Shown: positions 9,211 to 17,419, counted from the first letter of the stretch. The stretch is 64,000 nt of DNA from Halanaerobium sp964649895 (GCA_964649895.1 CAZYRX010000003.1:30856-94855); one strand, 5' to 3'. Made by a program: numbers and translations. The notes: a model not told the origin generated them from the sequence alone.

Positions 9211-9509
9211 AATTTAAATCTCCTCTCTACTAAAATCCTTTTAATTTTTTAAAATTTATTATAAATAAAATAACATCTGACTTTCAAATAACTATTCAGC
9301 AGCTGCTCGTCTTCATTTCTCTATACCATAACTAATATCACCATTCATTCTCGTCATTAATTTCCACAATCTTACCCAATCTGCAATCAGCTTAGTCGAG
9401 TATAATTCAGCTTTATATCATCCAGATTCCACCTGTTACATAACTCAAAAAATTATACTTTAAAACTAACAAAACATCTATTTAGAAAATAAAAACCCTA
9501 TAAAAATGC
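9211..9509 (-). other. Long leader between T-box terminator and aroF
   Basis: About 300 nt separate the T-box terminator from the first start codon. No second terminator is seen. On the minus strand an open stretch from 9417 to 9313 reads like protein (IADWVRLWKLMTRMNGD...) and contains an ATG at 9357 for a 14-residue peptide with a poor ribosome site; after its TGA the same frame continues RRAAAE then stops. This may be a leader peptide or a decayed gene fragment. A degenerate AACAGGTGGAATC near 9426-9438 recalls a T-box core but has no specifier or terminator. Confidence 0.4.
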
Positions 9510-9720
9510 AAAAAATCGCCCCTGTCAGGGCGATTGAAATCGCGGTACCACCTGTTTTAATCTCATTATTTTAAAAATAATATAACAGATTATCTCTACT
9601 GGAAGCCAACACTTCCGCACCGGATAACGACGGCAGACGGCCTACACTTACTTGTTTTCACTTTCAGCTGGCAGCTCAAGAGGTGTATTTCAGCTTTACG
9701 CTTACTGGATCCTCTTTCAA
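9510..9720 (-). promoter_or_regulatory. T-box riboswitch, Tyr (UAC) specifier, ultrashort Stem I
   Basis: tRNA-sensing transcription attenuator of the aromatic operon. Visible parts: T-box core ACAGGTGGTACCGCG (9555-9541) with UGGU to pair with an ACCA-ended tRNA; terminator stem ATCGCCC/GGGGCGAT with a T6 tail (9534-9510); a Stem II-type CCGTCGTTATCCGG region. Stem I base pairs AAGAGG (9716-9711) with CCTCTT (9683-9678); its specifier loop has AGTA (9706-9703) opposite GAAA-UAC-A (9691-9684), giving a Tyr codon. Between AGTA and GAAA only an AGC/GCU mini-hairpin remains, so the distal part of Stem I (about 60 nt in the neighbouring pheA T-box) is missing. When uncharged tRNA-Tyr binds, the antiterminator forms and the operon is read. 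Confidence 0.88.
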
Positions 9721-9751
9721 AGATTTTAAGAGTTTTAATTTGTTAATGAGT

Positions 9752-9780
9752 ATTATAGCAGGAGAATTTTGCTTTGTCAA
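9752..9780 (-). promoter_or_regulatory. Sigma-A promoter of the aromatic operon
   Basis: Perfect consensus on the minus strand: TTGACA at 9780-9775, 17-bp spacer, TATAAT at 9757-9752. Transcription would start near 9745, about 30 nt before the T-box Stem I. Confidence 0.9.
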
Positions 9781-9934
9781 ATAGATTTTCCGCTTATCAC
9801 CCAGATATTCAGTTTTCAAGCTGCAGTTTACAAAACATTTACAAAAACTAGATTTTTAACTTACTATATTTCAATATAATAAATTACTTAGATTTGCCTG
9901 CCATCCTTTTTTATATAAATAGCTCTATTTAAAA

Positions 9935-10801
9935 TTATTCAATCACAGTTTTAGGATAAGAGCCCAGCATTCTAAAATATCCCGACATTTCTTCTACTTT
10001 ATTGAGTGCCTCTTTTAAATCTGGATCTTCAGCCTTACCCTTAAGATCAATGTAAAATAAGTATTCTCCAAGTCTCTGTCTTGTTGGTCTTGACTCTATC
10101 CTGGTTAAATCAATGTTCTTTTTTGCAAACTCCCCTAAAATTCTGTATAAAACACCAGCTTCGTTTACTTCGGGAGCACAAATAATAGAGGTTTTAAACT
10201 CACTATCTGCTGAATCCCCAAGGTGTCTGTTATGACTAAAATCTTTGTCTTTTTTAGCAGCAAGTACAAATCGAGTTGCATTGGGCAGATCTCCCTGCAG
10301 GTTTTCTGCGAGTATATTAAGATTATAAATTTCGGAGAGCCTGATCGAACCTATAACTGCACTTTTATCCTGATCCAGCACCTTAGAAGCTGCAGCTGCA
10401 GTGCTTTCTGTATAAACAATTTTTGCATCTTTAAAATGCTTGTTTAAGTACTCTCCTGACTGGGCAATCGCCTGAGGATGGCTGTATATTTTTTCTATGT
10501 CTTCTTTTTTAACACCTGGTGCTGCCTGAAGATAATGAGCTATCGGTAGAATGATTTCTCTATATAACTTTAATTCAGAATGCTGATAGATCAAATCAAG
10601 GCTTAAATTAACTGATCCCTCAAGTGAGTTTTCCAGTGGGAGCAGCCCGAGGTCTACCTTGTCACTGCTAAGTGCTTCAACTATATCCCTTATTGATTCA
10701 CATTGATGTGTACTGCCACCATATCTGCTGCAGTAATTAGAAATTGCCTGTTCACTAAATGTACCTGGTGGCCCTAGATAAGCATAATCTAAATCTTTCA
10801 T
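9935..10801 (-). CDS. pheA: Prephenate dehydratase
   Basis: Converts prephenate to phenylpyruvate for phenylalanine synthesis. About 288 aa. N-terminal periplasmic-binding-like dehydratase domain (YLGPPGTFSEQAI at the start, LPLENSLEGSVN about 85, TRFVLAAK about 175) followed by an ACT regulatory domain (about 205-285) with the ESRPTR motif that binds phenylalanine. The start is ATG 10801 (MKDLDYAYLGPPG), because AAGGAGG lies 6 bases upstream; a start 11 codons earlier would lie inside the T-box terminator. It is a single-gene unit with its own Phe T-box and promoter, separate from the Tyr-controlled operon downstream. Confidence 0.95.
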   Translation of the reverse strand: MKDLDYAYLGPPGTFSEQAISNYCSRYGGSTHQCESIRDIVEALSSDKVDLGLLPLENSLEGSVNLSLDLIYQHSELKLYREIILPIAHYLQAAPGVKKEDIEKIYSHPQAIAQSGEYLNKHFKDAKIVYTESTAAAASKVLDQDKSAVIGSIRLSEIYNLNILAENLQGDLPNATRFVLAAKKDKDFSHNRHLGDSADSEFKTSIICAPEVNEAGVLYRILGEFAKKNIDLTRIESRPTRQRLGEYLFYIDLKGKAEDPDLKEALNKVEEMSGYFRMLGSYPKTVIE

Positions 10802-10831
10802 TTCTTGCCTCCTTATTTTCTCCCATAAATG

Positions 10832-11100
10832 CAAAAATCCCCCGTTCTAATTAAAGAACGAGGGTTTAAATTCTCGTGGTACCAATCTTTTTGGCTAAAT
10901 AGCCCACTCAGCAATTACAGGAATTTTTGAATGATTTCCAATAATCTGTCCGGTTAACGGTAGACAGCCGGTCAAGCTTACTTTCAGGTTCAGCCGACAA
11001 CTCACAGGGGAACTTCACCAAAATATTTATTAGCAGGCTCTCACTAACCCCGCTTCGCTGAAATAAATAATTCTAATTACTTTCCCTGATCACAGTTTTT
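10832..11100 (-). promoter_or_regulatory. T-box riboswitch, Phe (UUC) specifier
   Basis: Full-length T-box leader of pheA. Stem I base CAGGG (11088-11084) pairs with CCCTG (11009-11005); AGTA at 11081-11078 faces GAAG-UUC (11016-11010), a Phe codon. The intervening 60-odd nt give a normal distal Stem I. The T-box core is TTGGTACCACGAG (10885-10873), with A in place of the usual G after ACC. The terminator pairs CCCTCGTTCT with AGAACGGGGG and ends in ATTTTT (10866-10833). After Stem I the sequence can be lined up with the neighbouring Tyr T-box, which supports both specifier readings. Confidence 0.9.
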
Positions 11101-11147
11101 TAATTATTTTTTAAATTAACTCTGTTTAATTAACTTTGATTTTTTAC

Positions 11148-11176
11148 AGTGTACATCAAAATGATATGCTTGTCAA
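11148..11176 (-). promoter_or_regulatory. Promoter of the pheA leader
   Basis: TTGACA at 11176-11171, 17-bp spacer and TACACT at 11153-11148 on the minus strand, starting 4 bases after the nadC stop codon. It makes pheA independent of the nad operon. Confidence 0.82.
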
Positions 11177-11180
11177 GTGT

Positions 11181-12017
11181 TTATTCTAAATCAAGAGCAA
11201 TATCTATTGAATTTATCTGATGAGTTAAAGCACCTACTGATATAATATCCACTCCAGAAGCAGCTGCTTCTGCTGCATTTTTTTTAGTAATTCCCCCCGA
11301 AGCCTCCAGGATTGCTCTACCTGAAACAATCTGAACAGCTTTTTGTAATTCTTGAGGACTCATATTATCCAGCAGGATAATATCTACCTCGGCTTCTAAA
11401 GCATCTTCCAATAAAGCCAGATCATCAATTTCAAGCTCTATCTTTGTAGTATGAGAGATATTTTTTTTAATTTTTTCTACAGCATTTTTTATGCTGCCTG
11501 CTGCTTTAAGATGGTTATCTTTGACCATCACAGTATCATAAAGTCCCATCCTGTGATTCTTAGCTCCTCCAACTTTAACTGCATATTTCTCCACCATTCT
11601 CAGAGTAGGGGTTGTTTTTCGAGTATCAACTATTTGAGCAGGATAATCTTCAACAAGTTCTACAAATTCTCTGCTTTTAGTTGCGATCCCAGAAAGACGC
11701 TGCATAAAATTTAAAACTAATCTTTCTGCTTTTAAAATACTTCTGGTTGAACCGATAACTTTGGCTAAAATAGTATCTGCTTTTAGCTTGTTTCCCTCAT
11801 CAACCAAAGCATTAAACTTTAAACTGGAGTCATATTTATTAAAAACAGTCCTGGCAATATCAAGTCCTGCCACTACTCCATCTTCTTTAATTTTAATCAC
11901 TGCTTTTGTTTCTGCATCCTCTGCAATTAAATTATCAGTTGTAATATCTCCATAACCAAGATCTTCCTTGATTGCCCGCTCAATGAGGTCATCTAATATA
12001 TATTTATTTAATAACAT
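11181..12017 (-). CDS. nadC: Nicotinate-nucleotide pyrophosphorylase (quinolinate phosphoribosyltransferase)
   Basis: Joins quinolinate and PRPP to give nicotinate mononucleotide, the third step of de novo NAD synthesis. 278 aa, normal length. Signatures: EDLGYGDITTDN near the N-terminus, RLSGIAT (about 120), TRKTTPTLRMVEKYAVKVGG (phosphoribosyl-binding, about 136-155), HRMGLYDTVMVKDNH (about 158) and the LLDNM and EASGGI barrel motifs. The start ATG lies 14 bases inside the end of nadB and has GGAGGCAAGAATCG upstream. Last gene of the nad operon. Confidence 0.97.
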   Translation of the reverse strand: MLLNKYILDDLIERAIKEDLGYGDITTDNLIAEDAETKAVIKIKEDGVVAGLDIARTVFNKYDSSLKFNALVDEGNKLKADTILAKVIGSTRSILKAERLVLNFMQRLSGIATKSREFVELVEDYPAQIVDTRKTTPTLRMVEKYAVKVGGAKNHRMGLYDTVMVKDNHLKAAGSIKNAVEKIKKNISHTTKIELEIDDLALLEDALEAEVDIILLDNMSPQELQKAVQIVSGRAILEASGGITKKNAAEAAASGVDIISVGALTHQINSIDIALDLE

Positions 12018-13686
12018 CGATTCTTGCCTCCGCTCCTTCTCTGCTGTGAATTATATGTTTTTTTGCCCAGTCTTTTCTACTCTCAGGAAAATCCGTTCTA
12101 AAATGGGCACCTCTGCTCTCTTCTCTGCTTAAAGCAGCATCTATGAGAAGCTCTGCATTTTGAAAAAGATTTTTTAATTCCCAGCTTCTTTTCGAAAATA
12201 TTTCTTTTGTTAATTCTCCTTCAAGATAAATTCTTTTTTCTCTAAGCCAATCCTTCAATTTCAAAAGCCCTGATTCGTCCCTGCTTATTCCAGCAAATTT
12301 CTCCATCATCTCTTTCAATTCTGCTCTCAATTCTGCTGTGGCTGCTGCTTTCAGATCAGCTGGAGAAGAATATGTCTGCTTCCCTTTTTTTACAAGGTCC
12401 TGCGCTAAACCAAAGTTTTCTTCTTTATCTTTGTGCAGACTCACCTGACTAACTGCTTGCTCCGCTTTTTTATTTTCTTTTTTAAGGTAATTACAGATTC
12501 TTTTTGCGAAAACAAGAGCTTCAAGCAGTGAGTTGCTGGCCAATCTGTTAGCTCCATGAGCACCTGTACAGGCTGCTTCTCCACAGCAGTACAGCCCTTT
12601 TAAAGAACTTAGACCGTCTAGATCAGTCTTTATTCCTCCCATCAGATAATGAGCTGCTGGTATAACAGGTATCAAATCTTTTTCCATTTGTAAACCTACT
12701 TTTAAAAGCTCTTTATAAATTGTTGGAAATCTCTTCTTTAGATATTCTCTGTCTTTTTTGCGCAGGTCTAAATATACACAGGTTTCTGAAGATTTTTCTA
12801 TTTCTTGTGTGATTGCCCGAGATACTACATCTCTAGGAGCAAGTTCAGCCAGCTCATGATAAGCTTCCATAAACCGCTCTTCCTCTGCATTAACTAAAAT
12901 ACCACCCTCACCTCTTACACTTTCTGAGATCAAAAATGTACTGCCTTTTGGATTGTAGAGGGCTGTAGGATGAAACTGCATAAATTCCATGTCCATTATT
13001 TCTGCGCCTGCCCTGTAGGCTGCAGCTATACCATCTCCAGTTGTCACCTTAGGATTGCTTGTATTTTTATAAAGCTGGCCACAGCCTCCAGAAGCAATAA
13101 TTACTGCCTCTGCTAAAATTATAAACTGCTCTGCCGCTTCTTTTACCAGCAGTGCTCCAATGATTTTCCCACTGTTCCCTTTTTTATTTTTTATCAAATC
13201 AATCATAAAAGTATTTTCTCTTAGATTAATCTTATCTGAAGCTAATGCTTGGTCTACCAAAGATTGACTGATTTCTTTTCCTGTTGCATCTCCTCCAGCA
13301 TGCAGGATTCTTCTTCTGCTGTGAGCTCCTTCTTTTGTTAAGTCTAACTCTCCATCTTCTCTATCAAAACTGCACCCTATTTTAAATAAATCCTTTATGC
13401 GATCAGGTCCTTCTTTAACCATTATTTCAACAGCTTTTCTGCGGCAGAGATTGGCTCCCGCCTTTAAAGTATCATTAATATGAAGCTCATAAGAATCATA
13501 TACCGAAGTAACTGCTGCTATTCCACCTTGAGCATAATGGCTGTTGCTTTCAGCAATATCTTCTTTTGTTATTACTTCTACTTTTCCTATCTTGCTGAGC
13601 TCTAGAGCTGTATATAATCCAGCAATTCCGCTTCCAATCACTAAAAAATCACTTTTCTCTACAGCTGGATACTTTTTTTTGCTCAT
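12004..13686 (-). CDS. nadB: L-aspartate oxidase
   Basis: FAD enzyme that oxidises L-aspartate to iminoaspartate, the first step of de novo NAD synthesis; anaerobes use fumarate instead of oxygen as acceptor. 560 aa. FAD-binding VIGSGIAGLYTALELS at residues 16-31, SNSHYAQGGIAAV (about 46), the active-site region LHAGGDATGKEI (about 127) and MGGIKTDLDG (about 347), and a C-terminal helical succinate-dehydrogenase-type domain. It starts 3 bases after the nadA stop and overlaps nadC by 14 bases, so nadABC is one coupled unit. Confidence 0.96.
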   Translation of the reverse strand: MSKKKYPAVEKSDFLVIGSGIAGLYTALELSKIGKVEVITKEDIAESNSHYAQGGIAAVTSVYDSYELHINDTLKAGANLCRRKAVEIMVKEGPDRIKDLFKIGCSFDREDGELDLTKEGAHSRRRILHAGGDATGKEISQSLVDQALASDKINLRENTFMIDLIKNKKGNSGKIIGALLVKEAAEQFIILAEAVIIASGGCGQLYKNTSNPKVTTGDGIAAAYRAGAEIMDMEFMQFHPTALYNPKGSTFLISESVRGEGGILVNAEEERFMEAYHELAELAPRDVVSRAITQEIEKSSETCVYLDLRKKDREYLKKRFPTIYKELLKVGLQMEKDLIPVIPAAHYLMGGIKTDLDGLSSLKGLYCCGEAACTGAHGANRLASNSLLEALVFAKRICNYLKKENKKAEQAVSQVSLHKDKEENFGLAQDLVKKGKQTYSSPADLKAAATAELRAELKEMMEKFAGISRDESGLLKLKDWLREKRIYLEGELTKEIFSKRSWELKNLFQNAELLIDAALSREESRGAHFRTDFPESRKDWAKKHIIHSREGAEARIDVIK

Positions 13687-13689
13687 CTA

Positions 13690-14595
13690 TTATTCACCCA
13701 ATTCAATCATTGCCTGAAGTGCTTTTTCTGCCTTAATCCGAATTTTTTCATCTATCTCAATTTTGCTTTCCATATTTTTGAGACTGTTAAATATTTTTTT
13801 CAGATTTGTCTTTTTCATATTCCTGCAGATCAGCTGAGAACTTAATAAATGGAATTCTTTATCAGGATTCTCCTCTTTGAGCCTGTATAACAATCCTTTC
13901 TCTGTACCAATAATTAGCTTCTCTGCATCACTGTTTTTTGCATAATCAAGTATACCTGCAGTGCTGCCGATAAAATCGGCCGCTTCTAATACCTCTGTTC
14001 TGCACTCTGGATGTGCAAGGATCGGAGCATCAGGATAGATTTCTTGGCTGTTCTTAACATCTTCAGGCATAACTCTATGATGTGTTGGGCAAAATCCTTC
14101 CCAAAAAATAATTTCTTTATCTGTCCTTTTATTCACATAATCTCCTAAATTTTTATCAGGCAGAAAAATGATTTTTTCCTGTGGCAGTGAATTAACTATT
14201 TTAACAGCATTAGAAGATGTACAGCAGATATCACTCTCAGATTTAACAGCAGCTGAAGAATTTACATAGCTTACCACAGCTGTATCTGGATGTTGTTGTT
14301 TAAATACTTTGAGGCTTTCAAGGTCTGCCATATCTGCCATGGGGCAGCCAGCATTTATCTCAGGAATTAAAACGGTTTTCTCAGGAGAAACAATCTTTGC
14401 ACTTTCTGCCATAAACTTAACTCCACAAAATACAATCACCTCTTCTTTAAGTTCTGCTGCTTTTTTGCTTAAACCAAAAGAATCTCCTATATAATCAGCT
14501 ATCATCTGAACTGAATCAGGCTGATAATTATGTGCGACTATTACTGCATTCCTTTCTTTTTTTAATTTCTCAATTTCTTTAACTGGATTTAACAT
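13690..14595 (-). CDS. nadA: Quinolinate synthase
   Basis: [4Fe-4S] enzyme that condenses iminoaspartate with dihydroxyacetone phosphate to quinolinate. About 301 aa. It has VAHNYQPDSVQMIADYIGDS (substrate site), the cluster cysteines in VIVFCGVKFMAESAK (about 78), EGFCPTHHRV (about 190) and ICRNMKKTNL (near 275), plus HPECRTEV. I prefer ATG 14595 (MLNPVKEIEKL) to a TTG six codons upstream, because GGGGGTT lies at a usable distance before it and would be inside the gene otherwise. Being oxygen-sensitive, it fits an anaerobe. Confidence 0.95.
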   Translation of the reverse strand: MLNPVKEIEKLKKERNAVIVAHNYQPDSVQMIADYIGDSFGLSKKAAELKEEVIVFCGVKFMAESAKIVSPEKTVLIPEINAGCPMADMADLESLKVFKQQHPDTAVVSYVNSSAAVKSESDICCTSSNAVKIVNSLPQEKIIFLPDKNLGDYVNKRTDKEIIFWEGFCPTHHRVMPEDVKNSQEIYPDAPILAHPECRTEVLEAADFIGSTAGILDYAKNSDAEKLIIGTEKGLLYRLKEENPDKEFHLLSSQLICRNMKKTNLKKIFNSLKNMESKIEIDEKIRIKAEKALQAMIELGE

Positions 14596-14653
14596 TAAAT
14601 ATATAACCCCCAAATTATTTTGCCTTAATTAAATTATCTGATTTTTTATTATC

Positions 14654-16138
14654 TTAAATTATATTTTTTGATTCACATTCTTTATTTATATAATCGATAA
14701 ACTGATCTGCTTTTTCTTTTGGTGCTTCTGTGAATAAGCTGACAAAAACAAATACTAAGACACTTACAATCAGTGTCCAGACACCAGCTGCATGACCAAA
14801 TGGTCTCCAACCGCTGAACTGCAGATAAACTGCGGTAAATGAACCAATAATAATACTGCTTAAAGAACCGGCTGCAGTTGCACCCTTCCAGAAAAATGCC
14901 CCGAAGATAGAAGGCACTACCACCATCAGTCCGACTGAAGCAGCCACTGACAGAGAAGCGATTAAGTCTAATTCTTGAACTGCAAATAACATACCAAGTA
15001 CAGCAATAATAATGATAGCTATCTTTGCAATTCTAAGCTGTCTCAGCTGTTTTAAATTATCCTGATCTTCAAATTTGTTTAATAAATCTCTTACTACAAG
15101 TGAAGAAAGAGTAAGCATTATCGAATCAATAGTGGAAATTGCCGCAGCTGTAATCCCTATCATCGCAGTTAAAGCAAGAATTGTTGGTACATATTCTGAG
15201 GCCAAGAGCTGTGGGGTTGCCATATCAGCATTTTCCAGTCCCGGAATTAATAATTTTGCAGAAAATCCCCAAATCACAGAAACTAAAGTATATATAAATC
15301 CAAAACCTAAAAAACCTTTGATCATCGTCTTCATGGCTGATAAATCACGAGGAATGAAAAGCCTTTGACTGACCTGTGGATTTGATATAGAAAAGAAAAA
15401 CCAGGGTAAACTCAAACCCAAAAATGTTTTAAAAGAAAAGAAACCAGGGCCAGGAACAGTCAAAAACTTCGGATGCTTCGTACTTAAAGAACCAAAGAAC
15501 TTGACAAAACCTCCTAAATGATTATAAATTATATAACCTAAAATAAGAATACTCACAGTCATCATGATCAAGGACTGCAGAGAATCGGTCCAGGTCACAG
15601 ATTTCATGCCAGCGATTAATGCCCAGGCAATAGCAAGCACTGAGGCAAGGATAACACCAATTACAAATGGTATTTCTCCTCCAGAGAGAGCACTCAGCAG
15701 ATAACCAACTCCCATCAGCTGAACTGCTAAATATGGTATTAAAAACACACAGGCTGATAATGCAGCAGCTGAAGCAATCCAGTGGTTTTGATAGCGGTCT
15801 CCAAGCATCTCATAAGGAGATACATAATTATTCTTTTTACCAATCAACCAGAATCGAGGACCAAAAAAAGCTACCAGTGAAAGACCGGAAAGATATACAA
15901 GTTCAAAACCCAGAGCACCAACCCCACCAGAATATGTGAAGCCTGCCAGACCGATCATCATAAAAGCACTATATGTTGTGGCACTGTATGAGAGTGCAGC
16001 TACAAATCCCCCAGTATTTCTGTCACTCAAAAAATATTCCATAATCCCCTGTTTCATCTCACGTCTTGCTAAATATGCAATAATAGAACCCACTATTATA
16101 TATATTATTATAGCTGTATAAAGATAATTTGACGGCAT
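14654..16138 (-). CDS. Sodium:solute symporter (SSF), candidate NAD-precursor transporter
   Basis: Integral membrane protein of 494 aa with about 13 hydrophobic segments and the SSF pattern: YFLSDRNTGGFVAALSYSATTYSAF near the N-terminus, GGVGALGFELVYLSG, a WTDSLQSLIMM segment (about 180) and ITAAAISTIDSIMLTLSS (about 325), the sodium-site region. Known members carry pantothenate, proline, acetate or sugars on a sodium gradient. It starts 3 bases after a 65-aa membrane protein, and nadA follows after 58 bp with no terminator; the NiaR-type repressor lies directly upstream. The context suggests nicotinate, nicotinamide or another NAD precursor as substrate. That is inference; the family call itself is firm. 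Confidence 0.88.
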   Translation of the reverse strand: MPSNYLYTAIIIYIIVGSIIAYLARREMKQGIMEYFLSDRNTGGFVAALSYSATTYSAFMMIGLAGFTYSGGVGALGFELVYLSGLSLVAFFGPRFWLIGKKNNYVSPYEMLGDRYQNHWIASAAALSACVFLIPYLAVQLMGVGYLLSALSGGEIPFVIGVILASVLAIAWALIAGMKSVTWTDSLQSLIMMTVSILILGYIIYNHLGGFVKFFGSLSTKHPKFLTVPGPGFFSFKTFLGLSLPWFFFSISNPQVSQRLFIPRDLSAMKTMIKGFLGFGFIYTLVSVIWGFSAKLLIPGLENADMATPQLLASEYVPTILALTAMIGITAAAISTIDSIMLTLSSLVVRDLLNKFEDQDNLKQLRQLRIAKIAIIIIAVLGMLFAVQELDLIASLSVAASVGLMVVVPSIFGAFFWKGATAAGSLSSIIIGSFTAVYLQFSGWRPFGHAAGVWTLIVSVLVFVFVSLFTEAPKEKADQFIDYINKECESKNII

Positions 16139-16141
16139 TAA

Positions 16142-16339
16142 TTATTCCCTCCAATAGCTTGATATTTTAATAGTTGAAAAAATTACTAATAAGGCAAAGA
16201 TCGACCAGTAAAAAAATGCTCCAAAAAATGAATATACTTCACTTAAATAGAGATATGGTACTGCAAAAGCCGAGATAACCAATAATGATATAATAACGAT
16301 CCAAAAGATTCTCTTTTTTTTCAGTTCTTTTTTATCCAT
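16142..16339 (-). CDS. Small membrane protein, probable symporter partner
   Basis: 65-aa protein with a basic N-terminus (MDKKELKKKRIFW) and two transmembrane segments (IVIISLLVISAFAVPYLYL and FFGAFFYWSIFALLVIF), ending SYWRE. It resembles the small YhdT/DUF997-type subunits that are encoded just upstream of SSF symporters such as PanF (known family context). The start at 16339 is chosen because GGGGGTG lies 8 bases upstream; an ATG five codons earlier has that sequence inside its coding region. First gene of the probable transporter-nadABC operon. Confidence 0.72.
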   Translation of the reverse strand: MDKKELKKKRIFWIVIISLLVISAFAVPYLYLSEVYSFFGAFFYWSIFALLVIFSTIKISSYWRE

Positions 16340-16480
16340 TTCTTTCACCCCCATTTGATGAACCTCAGCAATAATATGCAGATTAATTGTATTAAGATAA
16401 TTTGGCCTTAAAATAAGTTCTTATAATCTACAATATATAATCAGTTTTCACTGCACTAATAATAGAAAGTTGATGCATGC

Positions 16481-16513
16481 TTTACAGCTAAATCTTTACA
16501 GGTGTCTTTACAG
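16481..16513. promoter_or_regulatory. TTTACAG direct repeats, candidate NiaR operator
   Basis: TTTACAG occurs at 16481, 16495 and 16507 on the plus strand (CTGTAAA on the minus), the middle one extended to ACAGGTGTC. The cluster lies between the niaR stop codon and the transporter gene it faces. Repeated elements at this place fit a repressor site for the NiaR-type regulator; the match to any published NiaR motif was not tested. Confidence 0.45.
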
Positions 16514-16546
16514 CTATAACAAAAAATATATAGTTTACGGAAATGA

Positions 16547-17080
16547 TTATTGATCCAAAAGCAGCAGGCTTTTTTCTGCAAGTTTTTCTTTTATTAAATC
16601 TAATACCTGTTTATTTACAACTTCTATTGTATGCAGGTGAACTCCTTCAGTTAATTCTGAAAGTAATGATGTATCATTAAACCTATAATTATCCAGAAAT
16701 TTTTCTACATCTTCAAGTGTAGAAATCATAAGATTTCCAATCAACTCTCCATAAATAGGATGTTCTACTTTAACATCAACTATTCTGCCTCCATAATTAA
16801 CTATTGTTGTCAATTCATCTCTTAATTCCTGGCCGTCAGAATGTTTACAGGCAATAGAAGCTCTAATTGTCTGCATTCCCAAGTTATCTTCATAATAATA
16901 GCCCTGTGAAGTTGCAATTATTTTTTCACCTTTTGCCCTCAGAAGTGCTATATCTTGAACTATAACTTGTCTGCTGACACCGAATTCTTCGGCAAGCTCA
17001 GACCCAGTAACAGCCTGATGTGATTTTTTAAGTTTTGAAAGTAGCTCATTTCTTCTCAATTCAGTATTAATCTTCTCCAC
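16547..17080 (-). CDS. niaR: NiaR-type niacin-responsive transcriptional repressor
   Basis: 177 aa: an N-terminal winged-helix domain (about 5-60; SGSELAEEFGVSRQ-like recognition region VTGSELAEEFGVSRQVIVQD) followed by a 3H ligand-binding domain (about 80-170). The three conserved histidines that name the domain are visible in SIACKHSDGQELRDEL, VKVEHPIYGELIGNL and EGVHLHTIEV. The family (YrxA/NiaR) represses NAD synthesis and niacin uptake genes when nicotinate is bound. Start is GTG 17080 with AGGAAATGAG before it. It lies immediately upstream of the symporter-nadABC genes on the same strand, strong context for that role. Confidence 0.9.
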   Translation of the reverse strand: MEKINTELRRNELLSKLKKSHQAVTGSELAEEFGVSRQVIVQDIALLRAKGEKIIATSQGYYYEDNLGMQTIRASIACKHSDGQELRDELTTIVNYGGRIVDVKVEHPIYGELIGNLMISTLEDVEKFLDNYRFNDTSLLSELTEGVHLHTIEVVNKQVLDLIKEKLAEKSLLLLDQ

Positions 17081-17419
17081 CTCATTTCCTAAATCAATTA
17101 GTTAATTTAGTTATATATTTGCTAATACATTTGAACAATAGTAGAACACTGCTTTCTACAAAAATTTACTTTTCTAATTATTATAGTTTATGTGAATATC
17201 TTATCATTTATACAACTCCATTGTAAAGTAAAATTATTTTGAATATATTAATAAAAAGACATCTGCTAATAATATTTTTCCTGACTTTGATTTTAAGATT
17301 TTCCGAAAATTATCTGATCTACTTCAGATAAGATAAATAAAAAGGGTTTTCCCTCTTGATATTGAATATAATAATGAGTAAGCAAAATTTTATTAAAAAT
17401 AATTAGGAGGATGGTAAAT
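17081..17419. other. Divergent intergenic region, niaR / osmC
   Basis: AT-rich, 339 bp. It must hold the niaR promoter (minus) and the promoter of the OsmC-like gene (plus). A TATAAT is present at 17367-17372 on the plus strand but without a good -35 element. No other structure was recognised. Confidence 0.5.

Noticed and set aside
9426..9438. AACAGGTGGAATC as a second T-box core in tandem.
   Set aside because: The ACC-GCG part is missing and there is no specifier loop or terminator next to it; kept only as a possible remnant.
10801..10834. Earlier start of pheA at 10834.
   Set aside because: It would lie in the U-run of the T-box terminator, while AAGGAGG marks the ATG at 10801.
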